Source: Rhodoblastus sp963736175 (lineage in GTDB: Bacteria > Pseudomonadota > Alphaproteobacteria > Rhizobiales > Beijerinckiaceae). Taken from it: a stretch of 64,000 nucleotides of DNA. Under the pieces are notes generated by a model, which ran no database searches, was not told where the DNA came from, and saw only the letters and a list, made by a program, of their open reading frames with translations. Positions 1 through 9,600 of the stretch are shown piece after piece; positions within the stretch are counted from its first letter, which is position 1; every line of letters starts with the position of its first letter. The translations under genes and the position numbers were made by a program. Location of the stretch: NCBI GenBank assembly GCA_963736175.1, contig CAVTNU010000007.1:1-64000 (forward strand), written 5' to 3'.

Positions 1-1465
1 AACGATTGCTTTTGACTTCGAGGCCACCTTCCTTCACTTCGAGCACTTCGCAGGTGACGATCGCGCCCTTCTTCACTTCGCCTTCTTCGCCAGGCGCTTT
101 GGCCGAGACGAAGGGATCGCCGCCAAGTTGCTTGACGCCGAGCGAAATGCGCTCCTTTTCGACATCGACGTCAAGAACCCGCGCCTTGACGACGTCGCCC
201 TTCTTGTATTCCTCGATGACCTGCTCGCCGGGACGAGTTCAGTCGAGGTCGGACAGATGGACCATGCCGTCGACATCGCCGTCGAGGCCGATGAACAGAC
301 CGAATTCGGTCTTGTTCTTGACCTCGCCTTCGACGTCGGAGCCGACCGGGTGCTTCTCGGCGAAAGCCTCCCAGGGGTTCTGCAAGGTCTGCTTGAGGCC
401 GAGCGAAATGCGGCGCTTGACCGGATCGACTTCCAGCACCTGCACGTCGACTTCCTGGCTGGTCGAGACGATCTTGCCGGGATGGGCGTTCTTCTTGGTC
501 CACGACATTTCCGAAACGTGGATCAGACCTTCGATCCCCGGCTCCAGCTCGACGAACGCGCCGTAGTCGGTGATGTTGGTGACGCGGCCGTGGAAACGGG
601 CCTCGATCGGGTACTTGGCCTCGATGCCCTGCCACGGATCGTCGAGCAATTGCTTCATGCCGAGCGAAATGCGGTGGGTGTCGTGGTTGATCTTGATGAT
701 CCGCACGCGAACGCTCTGGCCGATGTTGAGCACTTCGGTCGGATGGTTGACGCGGCGCCAGGCGATGTCGGTGACATGCAGCAGGCCGTCGATGCCGCCG
801 AGGTCCACGAACGCGCCGTAATCGGTGATGTTCTTGACGACGCCTTCGATCACCTGACCTTCCTCGAGGTTGGCGACGATCTCATGGCGCTGTTCGGCGC
901 GGCTCTCTTCGAGCACAGTGCGGCGCGAGACGACAATATTGCCGCGGCGGCGATCCATTTTCAGGATCTGGAAAGGCTGCGGCACGCCGAGCAGCGGCGC
1001 GACGTCGCGGATCGGGCGAATGTCGACCTGAGAGCGCGGCAGGAAGGCCACGGCGCCGTCGAGATCGACGGTGAAGCCGCCCTTGACCTGATTGAAGATG
1101 ACGCCGTCGACCTTTTCACCGGCCTCGAAAGCCTTTTCGAGCTTGACCCAGCTTTCCTCGCGGCGCGCCTTGTCGCGCGAGATGACGGCTTCGCCGAGCG
1201 CGTTTTCGACACGTTCGAGATAGACCTCGACCTCGTCGCCGACGGCCGGAGCCTGATCGCGGCCGTGGCCGGTAAATTCCTTGAGAGCAACGCGCCCTTC
1301 GGTCTTCAGACCGATATCGATGACGGCGACGTCCTTTTCGATGGCGACGACGCGGCCCTTGACCACGGTGCCTTCGAAGGCCTCGTTCTCGCCATAGCTT
1401 TCGGCGAGCAAAGCGGCAAAATCATCACGCGACGGGTTCATTCCCGCGTTGGCGGCAGACGACAT
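1..1465 (-). CDS. rpsA: 30S ribosomal protein S1 (3' end beyond window; in-frame TGA at 239-241)
   Basis: Ribosomal protein S1 binds mRNA upstream of the start codon and helps load structured messages onto the 30S subunit. The protein begins MSSAANAGMNPSRDDF after a strong AGGAGA ribosome binding site and shows successive S1/OB-fold repeats with the usual GxVxxIxxYGAFVDL and HVSEMSW-type signatures. After 408 codons the frame meets TGA where the family has Trp in the HLSDLDW motif. Beyond it the same frame stays open to the left edge (about 79 codons) and continues as recognisable S1 sequence (TRPGEQVIEEYKKGD, then VDVEKERISLGVKQL). So the gene is either interrupted by a point mutation (TGG to TGA) or carries a base error. 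Other genes here use TGA as a stop, so a recoded UGA is unlikely. Alphaproteobacterial S1 is about 560-570 residues with six repeats; truncation here would remove roughly the last two. Confidence 0.95.
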
Positions 1466-1865
1466 ATTTTCTCCTAAAATGCCCCGGTTGGGCGGCGCCG
1501 GTCTTGGGTTGGCGTTAAAGAGCGCTCCGTTCCGCCAGCGCGCATCGTCGTTGCGATGCGCCTTGTCATTTACGACTGCCGGCGCGGGCCGGCGGGCGGG
1601 AGCAGGTTTGAAGCCGCGCTTTTAGCAAGTTCGACGCTTTTCCACAAGGCGAAAGTGGCGTGACGGGGCGCGTGCGGCTCCGGGTCAGGCGAACGGGACC
1701 GGATCAGCTCAGGCGGCGCGACGTTTGTTCGATGTCGTTTGGCTTTGGTCGCTTGACTACGCCCCGGCAGTCTATCTAAACGCATATCTCTGTCTGGAAA
1801 GTCTGCGCCTTTGCGGGGATATGTCCTGGGGTAACGGCTATCGCCCAGAGGAGTTCGCACCGCCG
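1466..1865. other. Intergenic region between divergent rpsA and the permease gene
   Basis: About 400 bases with no convincing coding sequence. It must hold the rpsA leader and promoter (leftward) and the promoter of the permease (rightward). The rightward reading frame is open from 1725, but the extra 47 residues resemble no transporter N-terminus, so they are treated as non-coding here. Confidence 0.5.
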
Positions 1866-3188
1866 ATGGACGCAGCCGCCTCACATCACTTCAGTTTCGC
1901 GACGCTTTGGGAGCATTTGCGTCAGGATCGCCGCTATCTGGCGGCGATCGGGTTGGGCTTTTCCTCTGGCGTGCCCTTCCAGCTGGTCTATTACTCCCAG
2001 TCTGACTGGTGGTCGCAGGCGGGCGTCGCGCTGCACACCATCGGGCTGATGAGCGAACTGACGATCGCCTACAAGTTCAAGTTCCTCTGGGCGCCGTTTT
2101 TGGACCGCTATGACCCGCCGCTCTTTGCCGACTGGCTCGGGCGTCGTCGCGGGTGGATCGTGTGTTCGCAAATTCTGTGCATGGCGGCCCTTTCCGGCAT
2201 CGCCTTTGGCGATCCGGCGCATTTTCTGGCGTGGACAGCGGCTTTCTCGCTCGCGCTGGGCTTTGCCGGCGCCACGCAGGACGTCACGATCGACGGCTGG
2301 CGCATCAACACGGCTCCCGAAGGCAAACAGGCCCTGATGACCGCCTTCACCGAGATTGGCTATCGGTTCGGGGCGCTCGCGTCAGGCGCAGGCGCGCTGA
2401 TGATCGCCGAGTCCTTTGGCTGGCGCGCGGCCTATCTGGTCATGGCGGCGCTTCTTCTGATCGGCGCGGCGTCGGCCTGGCTCAGCCCGGAGCCCGAACT
2501 TGATCTCGCGCCGCACGAGAAGCATCGCGGTCTGATCGATACGATCTGGACGCCGATCAAGGATCTCTGGACGCGCCTGGGGCGTCTCGCGCTCCCGGTG
2601 CTTCTGCTGATCGCCGGCTTTCGTATGCCGGGCTATCTCACCTCGGCGATGGCGATGCCGCTTTTCAAGCATCTCCAGCTCTCCGAACACGAGATCGTGC
2701 TCGTCACCAAGACATTCGGCTTTGGCATCGCCCTGCTGGCGACGCTGTTCTCGGCCTATATCATCCGCAAGATCGGCATTTTGCGCGCGCTTTTGCTTGG
2801 CACGGCGGCGGGCTCCGCTTCGCACCTGGCGCTCGCGTGGCTCGCCGCGCACGGCAATGAATTCTGGGCCTTCTGCCTCGCCGTCAGCATCGAGGGATTT
2901 GCCTACGCCTTCGCGCAGATGGTGCTGATCACCTTCATGTCCTTGATCGTCTCCAAGCAGAACGCCGCCAGCCAGTTCGCCTTGCTCACCTCGCTCTGCG
3001 CCTTGCCCGGCAGTCTCCTGTCCGGGACTTCGGGCTTTGTCGTCGAACGTGTCGGTTTCGCCAATTTTTTCATTTGCACTGCGCTCATTGGCGTTCCGGT
3101 CGCGCTGCTGGCCTGGTGGCTGACCAGACAGGGCCTCCCGGCGATGGAGCAGGAGCAGTCGGCGAAGGCGGATGGGCCGGCGCGGTGA
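1866..3188 (+). CDS. AmpG-like MFS permease
   Basis: A 440-residue inner-membrane protein with about 12 hydrophobic segments, of the AmpG/PAT branch of the major facilitator superfamily. AmpG proteins import anhydro-muropeptides from cell-wall turnover. Features seen are an early GFSSGVPFQL segment, FLWAPFLDRYDPP, RRRGWIV after the second helix pair, and GATQDVTIDGWR, all typical of AmpG-type carriers. The start ATG at 1866 is preceded by an AGAGGAG site at 1847-1853; in-frame starts at 1725 and 1821 would add a non-hydrophobic leader and are less likely. It sits on the opposite strand between cmk and rpsA, which are adjacent in most relatives. Substrate is inferred from family only. Confidence 0.85.
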   Translation: MDAAASHHFSFATLWEHLRQDRRYLAAIGLGFSSGVPFQLVYYSQSDWWSQAGVALHTIGLMSELTIAYKFKFLWAPFLDRYDPPLFADWLGRRRGWIVCSQILCMAALSGIAFGDPAHFLAWTAAFSLALGFAGATQDVTIDGWRINTAPEGKQALMTAFTEIGYRFGALASGAGALMIAESFGWRAAYLVMAALLLIGAASAWLSPEPELDLAPHEKHRGLIDTIWTPIKDLWTRLGRLALPVLLLIAGFRMPGYLTSAMAMPLFKHLQLSEHEIVLVTKTFGFGIALLATLFSAYIIRKIGILRALLLGTAAGSASHLALAWLAAHGNEFWAFCLAVSIEGFAYAFAQMVLITFMSLIVSKQNAASQFALLTSLCALPGSLLSGTSGFVVERVGFANFFICTALIGVPVALLAWWLTRQGLPAMEQEQSAKADGPAR

Positions 3189-3283
3189 CTCTCAGGCAAC
3201 GCAGACGCTATCGCTGAATTATTGACGCCTGACAGCGTCATCATAGCCCACCGTCATCCGGGCTATTGAACCACCCGCTTCCC

Positions 3284-3907
3284 CTACCGCGTCGCCGCCT
3301 CGACGATCGCCAAAGCCGCGGCGAAAGCCTCCTCGACGCCAAGATCGGTGGTGTCGAGCAAGACCGCGTCCGGCGCGGGTTTGAGCGGAGCCAGGCTTCT
3401 TTCGCTGTCGCGCCGGTCGCGCTTCAAAATATCCTCGAGAATCGCCTGATAATCAGCCTTTTCGCCGCGCTGGCGCAGCTCCAGCGCGCGGCGTTGCGCA
3501 CGCGCCTGCGGGCTGGCGGTGACGAAAATTTTCGCCTTGGCCCGCGGGGCGATCACCGTGCCGATGTCGCGTCCGTCGAGCACGGCGCCTTCGGGCCTTG
3601 TGGCGAAGGCGCGTTGCATCTCGACCAGCGCCTCACGCACGCGGGGCAGGGCGGCGACGATGGAGGCCGCCTCGCCCATTTCCCGTCCGCGCAGGCGATC
3701 TTCTTCGAAATCGCGCAAAGCCAGGCCGCGCGCGGCGCGTACGGCGGCGGCTTCGTCGTCCAGTTTTGAGCCTTCGTCCAGCAGAATGCGGGCGCTGGCG
3801 CGATAGAGCAGGCCGGTGTCGAGGTGGGGCAGGCCGTAGTGGGCGGCAAGACGTCGGGCCAGCGTGCCTTTGCCGGATGCGGCCGGTCCGTCGATGGCGA
3901 TAATCAT
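3284..3907 (-). CDS. cmk: Cytidylate kinase
   Basis: Phosphorylates CMP and dCMP with ATP, in cytosolic pyrimidine nucleotide recycling. The 207-residue protein begins MIIAIDGPAASGKGT, whose GPAASGKGT is the P-loop. LDTGLLYRA and DGRDIGTVIAP are the nucleotide and CMP-binding motifs, and RDRRDSERSLAPLKPAPDA is the typical C-terminal signature. An in-frame ATG 45 bases upstream would add an Arg-rich extension; the internal start fits the family. It follows aroA on the same strand after 117 bases, as in the usual aroA-cmk-rpsA cluster, but the downstream rpsA is separated from it by an oppositely oriented permease gene. Confidence 0.95.
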   Translation of the reverse strand: MIIAIDGPAASGKGTLARRLAAHYGLPHLDTGLLYRASARILLDEGSKLDDEAAAVRAARGLALRDFEEDRLRGREMGEAASIVAALPRVREALVEMQRAFATRPEGAVLDGRDIGTVIAPRAKAKIFVTASPQARAQRRALELRQRGEKADYQAILEDILKRDRRDSERSLAPLKPAPDAVLLDTTDLGVEEAFAAALAIVEAATR

Positions 3908-4024
3908 GTGCTCATCCGTGCGCGGAAAACGCCGCCCGCGAGGGCGCGACAAACCGCCAAGTGTAATCCTTACGTGTAATCGTGAAGCCGGCTCTTAAGC
4001 CGCCTTGCCGCCGCTGTCCAATGC

Positions 4025-5386
4025 TCAGCCGAACCGTGCGCCCAACCGGCCCATCAGCGGCTGGAAATCCGGGAACGACGTGGCGATCATCCGCTCGTCG
4101 TCGATCGTCACCGGTTTTTGCGCGGCTAGGCCCATGATGAGAAAGCTCATGGCGAGGCGGTGGTCGAGATGGGTTTCGACCATGCCGCCGCCCGCCACAA
4201 AGCCGCCGCCGCCTTCGACGACCAGGTCGTCGCCTTCGATATGGGCCTTGACGCCGTTGGCGATCAGGCCGGCCAGGGTGGCCGCGAGCCGGTCGGACTC
4301 CTTGACCCGCAACTCCTGCAGCCCGTTCATGCGGGTCCGCCCGTCCGCGAAGGCGGCGAGCACGGCCAGCACGATATATTCGTCGATCATCGCCGGGGCG
4401 CGGCTGGCCGGCACGTCGACGCCTTGCAGCGGGCCGGAGCGCACCAGAAGATCGGCGACGTCCTCGCCCCCTTCCAGCCGGCGGTCGACAATTTCGATGC
4501 GCGCGCCCATTTCGAGCAAGGTGGTCAAGAGGCCGGTGCGCAGGGGATTCATCATCACCCCTTCGACGAGGATTTCCGACCCCGGCGTCAGGATCGCTCC
4601 GGCGATCGGGAAAGCGGCCGAGGACGGGTCCGCCGGCACGATCACCGGGGCGGGCGAAAGCTGTGGGCGTCCCTCCAGCGTGATCTTGCGGCCATGCTCG
4701 CCGAAGGGCTCCGATTTCACGCTGGCGCCGAAATGAGCGAACATTTTTTCGGTATGGTCGCGGCTGGCCTCGCTCTCGATCACCGTCGTGCGGCCGGGCG
4801 CGTTGAGGCCGGCCAGCAGCACCGCCGATTTGATCTGGGCCGAGGCGACGGGGGTGCGGTATTCGATCGGCGCCGGTTCGCTCGCGCCTTGCAGGGTCAA
4901 CGGGCAGCGTCCGCCCTCAGCCTGATCGAGAACGCGCGCGCCCATCAGCACGAGCGGATCGAGGATGCGCCGCATCGGCCTTTTGCGCAGCGAGGCGTCG
5001 CCGTCGAATCGGGCGGTAATTCCGTGGCCGCCGACAACGCCCATCGTCAGACGCGATCCAGTGCCGGCGTTGCCGAAATCGAGCGTGTCGGCCGGTTGGA
5101 GCAACGAGCCGAGTCCCGCCCCGCGGACGCTCCAGCGGCCCTCGCCGAGCCTTGAAATCGTCGCGCCCAACGCCTGACAGGCCTTGCCGGTATGCAGAAC
5201 GTCCTCGCCTTCGAGCAGACCTTCGATCCGGGTTTCGCCGATCGTCAGCAATCCCATAAGGAAGGCGCGATGGGAGATCGATTTGTCGCCGGGCGGCTTG
5301 CAGCGTCCGCGCAACGGCCCGCTGGCCGCCGCGGTCAAAGGGCGGGGAGCGTTCGAGGGATCGCGCGGCGCATTCGAGGCTGACAA
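4025..5386 (-). CDS. aroA: 3-phosphoshikimate 1-carboxyvinyltransferase (EPSP synthase, class II type)
   Basis: Joins phosphoenolpyruvate to shikimate-3-phosphate, the sixth step of the shikimate pathway to aromatic amino acids. The 453-residue protein has PPGDKSISHRAFL near residues 31-43, LLEGEDVLHTGKA, SAQIKSAVLLAGLN and LRVKESDRL, and ends with HLDHRLAMSFLIMGL. These motifs match the class II enzymes of Agrobacterium relatives rather than the enterobacterial class I form. The PEP-site stretch reads LDFGNAGTGSRLTMG, with Gly at the position where the well-known CP4 enzyme has Ala. First gene of a leftward aroA-cmk unit, divergent from the FYDLN-acid gene. Confidence 0.96.
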   Translation of the reverse strand: MSASNAPRDPSNAPRPLTAAASGPLRGRCKPPGDKSISHRAFLMGLLTIGETRIEGLLEGEDVLHTGKACQALGATISRLGEGRWSVRGAGLGSLLQPADTLDFGNAGTGSRLTMGVVGGHGITARFDGDASLRKRPMRRILDPLVLMGARVLDQAEGGRCPLTLQGASEPAPIEYRTPVASAQIKSAVLLAGLNAPGRTTVIESEASRDHTEKMFAHFGASVKSEPFGEHGRKITLEGRPQLSPAPVIVPADPSSAAFPIAGAILTPGSEILVEGVMMNPLRTGLLTTLLEMGARIEIVDRRLEGGEDVADLLVRSGPLQGVDVPASRAPAMIDEYIVLAVLAAFADGRTRMNGLQELRVKESDRLAATLAGLIANGVKAHIEGDDLVVEGGGGFVAGGGMVETHLDHRLAMSFLIMGLAAQKPVTIDDERMIATSFPDFQPLMGRLGARFG

Positions 5387-5640
5387 GTTCCCGGCCCTTT
5401 GCTTTGGCCCTTAGCGGCCGATAAAGATTGCAGCGCTGGTAGCATGGGCGGCCCGCTTCTGTCATCACAGGGTCCTGAGGGCGGCGCGGACGCTCTGAAC
5501 GGCGGACGGAATGTGGGCAATTTCCGGTCTTTTCAATTCAGCGATTGACACGCGCTCGCGCCGCGAATAACCGGAGCAACCGAAAATTGAGTTGATCCGC
5601 CCGAACATATGCGCCGGGCCTTGGCGGGGGAAATTGGAAA

Positions 5641-6012
5641 GTGGCAAAACCGGAACTCGGCAGTAAGCGCCAGTGCCAGAATTGCGGCGCGAAATTTTTT
5701 GATATGAACAAGGACCCGATCCTTTGTCCCAAGTGCGGCTCCGTGTTCGAGGCGCCGCCTCTGTCGCGCGCCGCCGTTCGCGCCAACGCGGTCGAGGACG
5801 AAGAGGCCGAACTGCCGGACGCTGGCGCGGAACTTGTTCCGCTTGAGGAAGCCGACGCTGTGGCGGAAAAGGCCGAGGTCGTGGTCGATGACGATATCGA
5901 TCTTGGCGACGACGCGGCCGACGACGATACGTTCCTCGAAGAGGAAGAAGACGACGCCGACGATGTGGCCGATCTGATCGACGGCGACATCGAAAACGAC
6001 GAAGAACCCTGA
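5641..6012 (+). CDS. TIGR02300-type FYDLN acid domain protein
   Basis: A 123-residue protein starting with GTG after a GGGGGAAA-type purine stretch. The N-terminus carries two CxxC pairs (CQNCGAKFFDMNKDPILCPKCG), a small zinc-ribbon-like fold, followed by a long, extremely acidic tail rich in Asp and Glu (roughly residues 50-123). This arrangement defines a family found in alphaproteobacteria next to aroA; its function is unknown. Here FFDMNKD replaces the FYDLN core that names the family. It is divergent from aroA and is followed by a terminator and tRNA-Ala, a layout common in Rhizobiales. Confidence 0.85.
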   Translation: MAKPELGSKRQCQNCGAKFFDMNKDPILCPKCGSVFEAPPLSRAAVRANAVEDEEAELPDAGAELVPLEEADAVAEKAEVVVDDDIDLGDDAADDDTFLEEEEDDADDVADLIDGDIENDEEP

Positions 6013-6161
6013 TTTTCGGCGAACGCGCGAGGCCGAACGCACGAAAAGGCGGTTTTTTCGAATTTGGGCTTGTGGCGCCGGCGCCTTGCGGTTATACAGC
6101 CGCCCACCGCTTCGCCGGACATCCGGCGCGGGTCCTCCCAACGGGCCTGAAAACGGGATGA

Positions 6162-6189
6162 AAAACGCGCGGATTGACGCGCGTTTTTT
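6162..6189 (+). terminator. Rho-independent terminator after the FYDLN-acid gene
   Basis: An 8-10 bp GC-rich stem (AAAACGCGCG / CGCGCGTTTT) with a six-base loop GATTGA is followed by a T run. It lies just upstream of the tRNA-Ala gene. Confidence 0.8.
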
Positions 6190-6198
6190 AAAAAAAGT

Positions 6199-6274
6199 GG
6201 GGCCATAGCTCAGTTGGGAGAGCGCTTCAATGGCATTGAAGAGGTCGTCGGTTCAATTCCGTCTGGCTCCACCA
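6199..6274 (+). tRNA. tRNA-Ala (anticodon GGC)
   Basis: A 76-base cloverleaf with encoded CCA. The acceptor arm is GGGGCCA / TGGCTCC, the D arm GCTC...GAGC, the anticodon stem CTTCA / TGAAG with loop ATGGCAT, giving anticodon GGC, and the T arm GTCGG-TTCAATT-CCGTC. The T stem contains one T-T mismatch, also seen in the Ala(TGC) gene in the rRNA operon. It reads GCC/GCU codons. Confidence 0.97.
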
Positions 6275-6685
6275 AATATCCTCTTGAAACAAACATTGTC
6301 TTGAAAACGCGCATTTCCCGTAATTCGTTTTGAATTCGCGAGGCGTCGCAGCGCGCCTGGTCGACGCCGAAATCGATGCGTTGCGCCGCGCCGCGGCGAC
6401 GCAGGCTCCCAGAGTCTCAAGTCAAAACGCCTAATCCTCGTTGCTGCGACAAGTCGCCGTTCGTTTGGCGAGGAGCGCGCATTAGCAGTCCGTTGACCAT
6501 ACGTAAGAGATGTTCGCTTTCGTTTTGGCGTTCGTTTTTCGGAAAATCATTAGTATATTGAAAAATAATAATATTTCATTTATCCGGCATGGATTGATGG
6601 TGGAGAAATATTTAAATTATTAGCCCCAAATGTCACGGTTCCGCACCGCGGATTATTGGAATCGTTTAGGCTTTGAGGTCAACAG
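6275..6685. other. Leader region of the autotransporter gene, partly AT-rich
   Basis: About 410 bases with no convincing gene. Positions 6540-6640 are strikingly AT-rich for this genome (runs such as AAAAATAATAATATTTCA), which suggests promoter and regulatory DNA for the large autotransporter gene that starts at 6686. An open frame at 6376-6561 shows no family features. Confidence 0.5.
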
Positions 6686-9600
6686 GTGTCAGAATTGATA
6701 AAAAGGAAAGATCCTTTTATTCAAGCTGAATCGCCCCGCGACGAACATGGCCGCGATAGGCGCGCGAACGCAATAAGACATCTGGTTATGGCGGGCGCGT
6801 CTCTGGTTGCGTTGAACGCGGCGATTCCGGCTGCGGCCCAGCCGACCAATATCGTCACGGCCGGAACGGTTTACGACGCCAGCAATCTGGGCTCGACAGT
6901 TAATCCAGTGTTCCAGGGCGGTACGCTGCTGATCGATCAAAACAACCGGACTTACACGCAGCAATTCACTCTGGACAATTCTGGCTCCAATACGATCGAC
7001 CAACACGGCAATGTGTCGACCTTCTCCGGCAGTTTCAATGACGCCAGCACCGGCGGCACGTTGATCATCACCAACAGCGGCGCCGGCGGGAGCGTCACCT
7101 TTGACGGCGGGAACACGAATTCGGGCGTTACCGAAATTCAAAGCGGCGCGACGCTGATCGGCGGCAACATCAATGTCTTCAGCGCGATGTCGAAAACGAT
7201 CGTCGACACGGGCGGCGTCCTCGATCTTGGCAATTTTGCCCAGACCATCAACAATGTCACTCTGGCTGGCGGTGCGCTGCAAAACGGTACGCTGATCGGA
7301 GCGATCGCTTCGACGGGCGGCGGCGCGATCGACAACATCATTGGCGCGCCCACGCTTTCGACGTCGAGTGGCGCGACCACTTATCTGATTGGGAACAATG
7401 TTCTGGGAACGGTGACCAATGCGGGCGCGCTCGTCAACAACGGGACGACCAACGACGCTCTCAGCAATTCAGGAACCGTCACCAATAACGGAACCTATAA
7501 CGCCAATATTTCGTCGAATATGGGGACCATCGTCAATTCTTCAGGCGCCAATTGGAATGGCGCCGTCGGCGTCAACGCCAACAAAGCGGGCGGCCTGATC
7601 ACAAACATTGGAACCTGGACCGGAACGGGCGCCAATGGCGGTGGAACGATTGATAACCAAGGAATGTGGATGGGCGAAATCGTCAATACGGCGGGTCGGT
7701 TCACCAATGAGGGCAGTGTTTCGAGCGGCCTGACGAATGGCGCAACCGCCGCCAATACCGGGACGATCAACGCCGGCGTCTCCAACAGCGGCGCGTTCAC
7801 CAACAATAGCGGCGGCATGATCGTCGGCGGGCTGACGAATATTGGCGGGGTGTCGACCAATTTGTCGGGCGGCGTGATCGACTGGGCTTCGGTGACGGGC
7901 GGCCAACTGAACAATTCGGGCTTGATTTCGGGCGCGGTGGTCAATTCCGCGACGTTCGACAATCTTTCGGGCGGCGCGGTCGGCGGGTTGTTGACGAACT
8001 CAGGCACGGCGAGCAATGCGGGCGCGCTGAACGCCGGCGTTTCCAACAGCGGCGCGTTCACCAACAATAATAGCGGTACGATCGCGGGCGGGCTGACGAA
8101 TACGGCGGGCATGTCAATCAACGCGTTGGGCGGCGTGATCGACAGCGCTTTGGTGACGGGCGGCCAACTGAACAATTCAGGCTTGATTTCGGGCGCGGTG
8201 GCGAATTCGGCGACGTTCGACAATCTTGCGGGCGGTTCGGTCGGCGGGCTGTTGACAAATTCCGGTACGGCCAGCAACGACTCGGGCGGCGCGGTTGCTT
8301 CGCTGAGCAATACGGCGGGCGCGTTCTCGAACACGGGAACGATCAGCGGGGCGGCCGGCGTCTCGGGCGGCGTGCTGACGAATAACCAGGGCGGCCAGAT
8401 ACTCGGCGCGACGACGGTGTCGGGCTCGGGCGACGTCGAGAACGCCGGCGCGCTGGCGGCGGTGATCAATTCGGCGACGTTCAACAATCTTTCGGGCGGC
8501 GCGGTCGGCGGGTTGTTGACCAATTCAGGCGCGGCGAGCAATGCGGGCGCGCTGAACGCCGGCGTTTTCAACAGCGGCGCGTTCACCAACAATAATGGCG
8601 GTGTGATCATCGGCGGGCTGACGAATACGGCGGGCATGTCAATGAACGCGTTGGGCGGCGCGATCGACAGCGCTTCGGTGACGGGCGGCCAGCTGGACAA
8701 TTCGGGCGTGATTTCGGGCGCGGTGGCGAATTCGGCGACGTTCGACAATCTTGCGGGCGGTTCGGTCGGCGGGCTGTTGACAAATTCCGGTACGGCCAGC
8801 AACGACTCGGGCGGCGCGGTTGCTTCGCTGAGCAATACGGCGGGCGCGTTCTCGAACACGGGAACGATCAGCGGGGCGGCCGGCGTCTCGGGCGGCGTGC
8901 TGACGAATAACCAGGGCGGCCAGATACTCGGCGCGACGACGGTGTCGGGCTCGGGCGACGTCGAGAACGCCGGCGCGCTGGCGGCGGTGATCAATTCGGC
9001 GACGTTCAACAATCTTTCGGGCGGCGCGGTCGGCGGGTTGTTGACGAATTCAGGCGCGGCGAGCAATGCGGGCGCGCTGAACGCCGGCGTTTCCAACAGC
9101 GGCGCGTTCACCAACAATAATGGCGGTGTGATCATCGGCGGGCTGACGAATACAGCGGGCATGTCAATCAACGCGTTGGGCGGCGTGATCGACAGCGCTT
9201 TGGTGACGGGCGGCCAGCTGGACAATTCGGGCTTGATTTCGGGCGCGGTGGTCAATTCCGCGACGTTCAACAATCTGTCGGGCGGTTCGGTCGGCGGGTT
9301 GTTGACGAATTCAGGCGCGGCCAGCAACGCCTCGGGGGCCATGGTGGCCTCGCTTTCCAATTCTGCCGGGACGTTCAGCAATTCCGGCATAATCAGCGGG
9401 GCGGCCGGCGTCTCGGGCGGCGTTCTGACGAATAATCAGGGCGGCCAGATACTCGGCGCGACGACGGTGTCGGGCTCGGGCGACGTCGAGAACGCCGGCG
9501 CGCTGGCGGCGGTGATCAATTCGGCGACGTTCAACAATCTTGCAACGGGCGTGACCGGAGCCTTCACCAATAACGCTGGCGCCGCGGCGATCAATGCTTC

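Noticed and set aside
239..241. UGA read as tryptophan or selenocysteine in rpsA
   Set aside because: Many genes here stop at TGA, Trp codons elsewhere are TGG, and no selenocysteine hairpin is seen; mutation or error is simpler.
128..1477. A 449-codon rightward open frame opposite rpsA
   Set aside because: It is the mirror of the S1 gene in a GC-rich genome; the leftward frame is clearly S1, and the rightward product resembles nothing.
6376..6561. Small open frame between tRNA-Ala and the autotransporter
   Set aside because: No ribosome binding site or domain pattern; runs into the AT-rich regulatory stretch.
7495..9390. A 631-codon leftward Pro-rich open frame within the autotransporter gene
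   Set aside because: It is antisense to the repeat array; its Pro/Ala-rich pattern follows from the repeat codons, and the autotransporter frame has signal, motifs and barrel.
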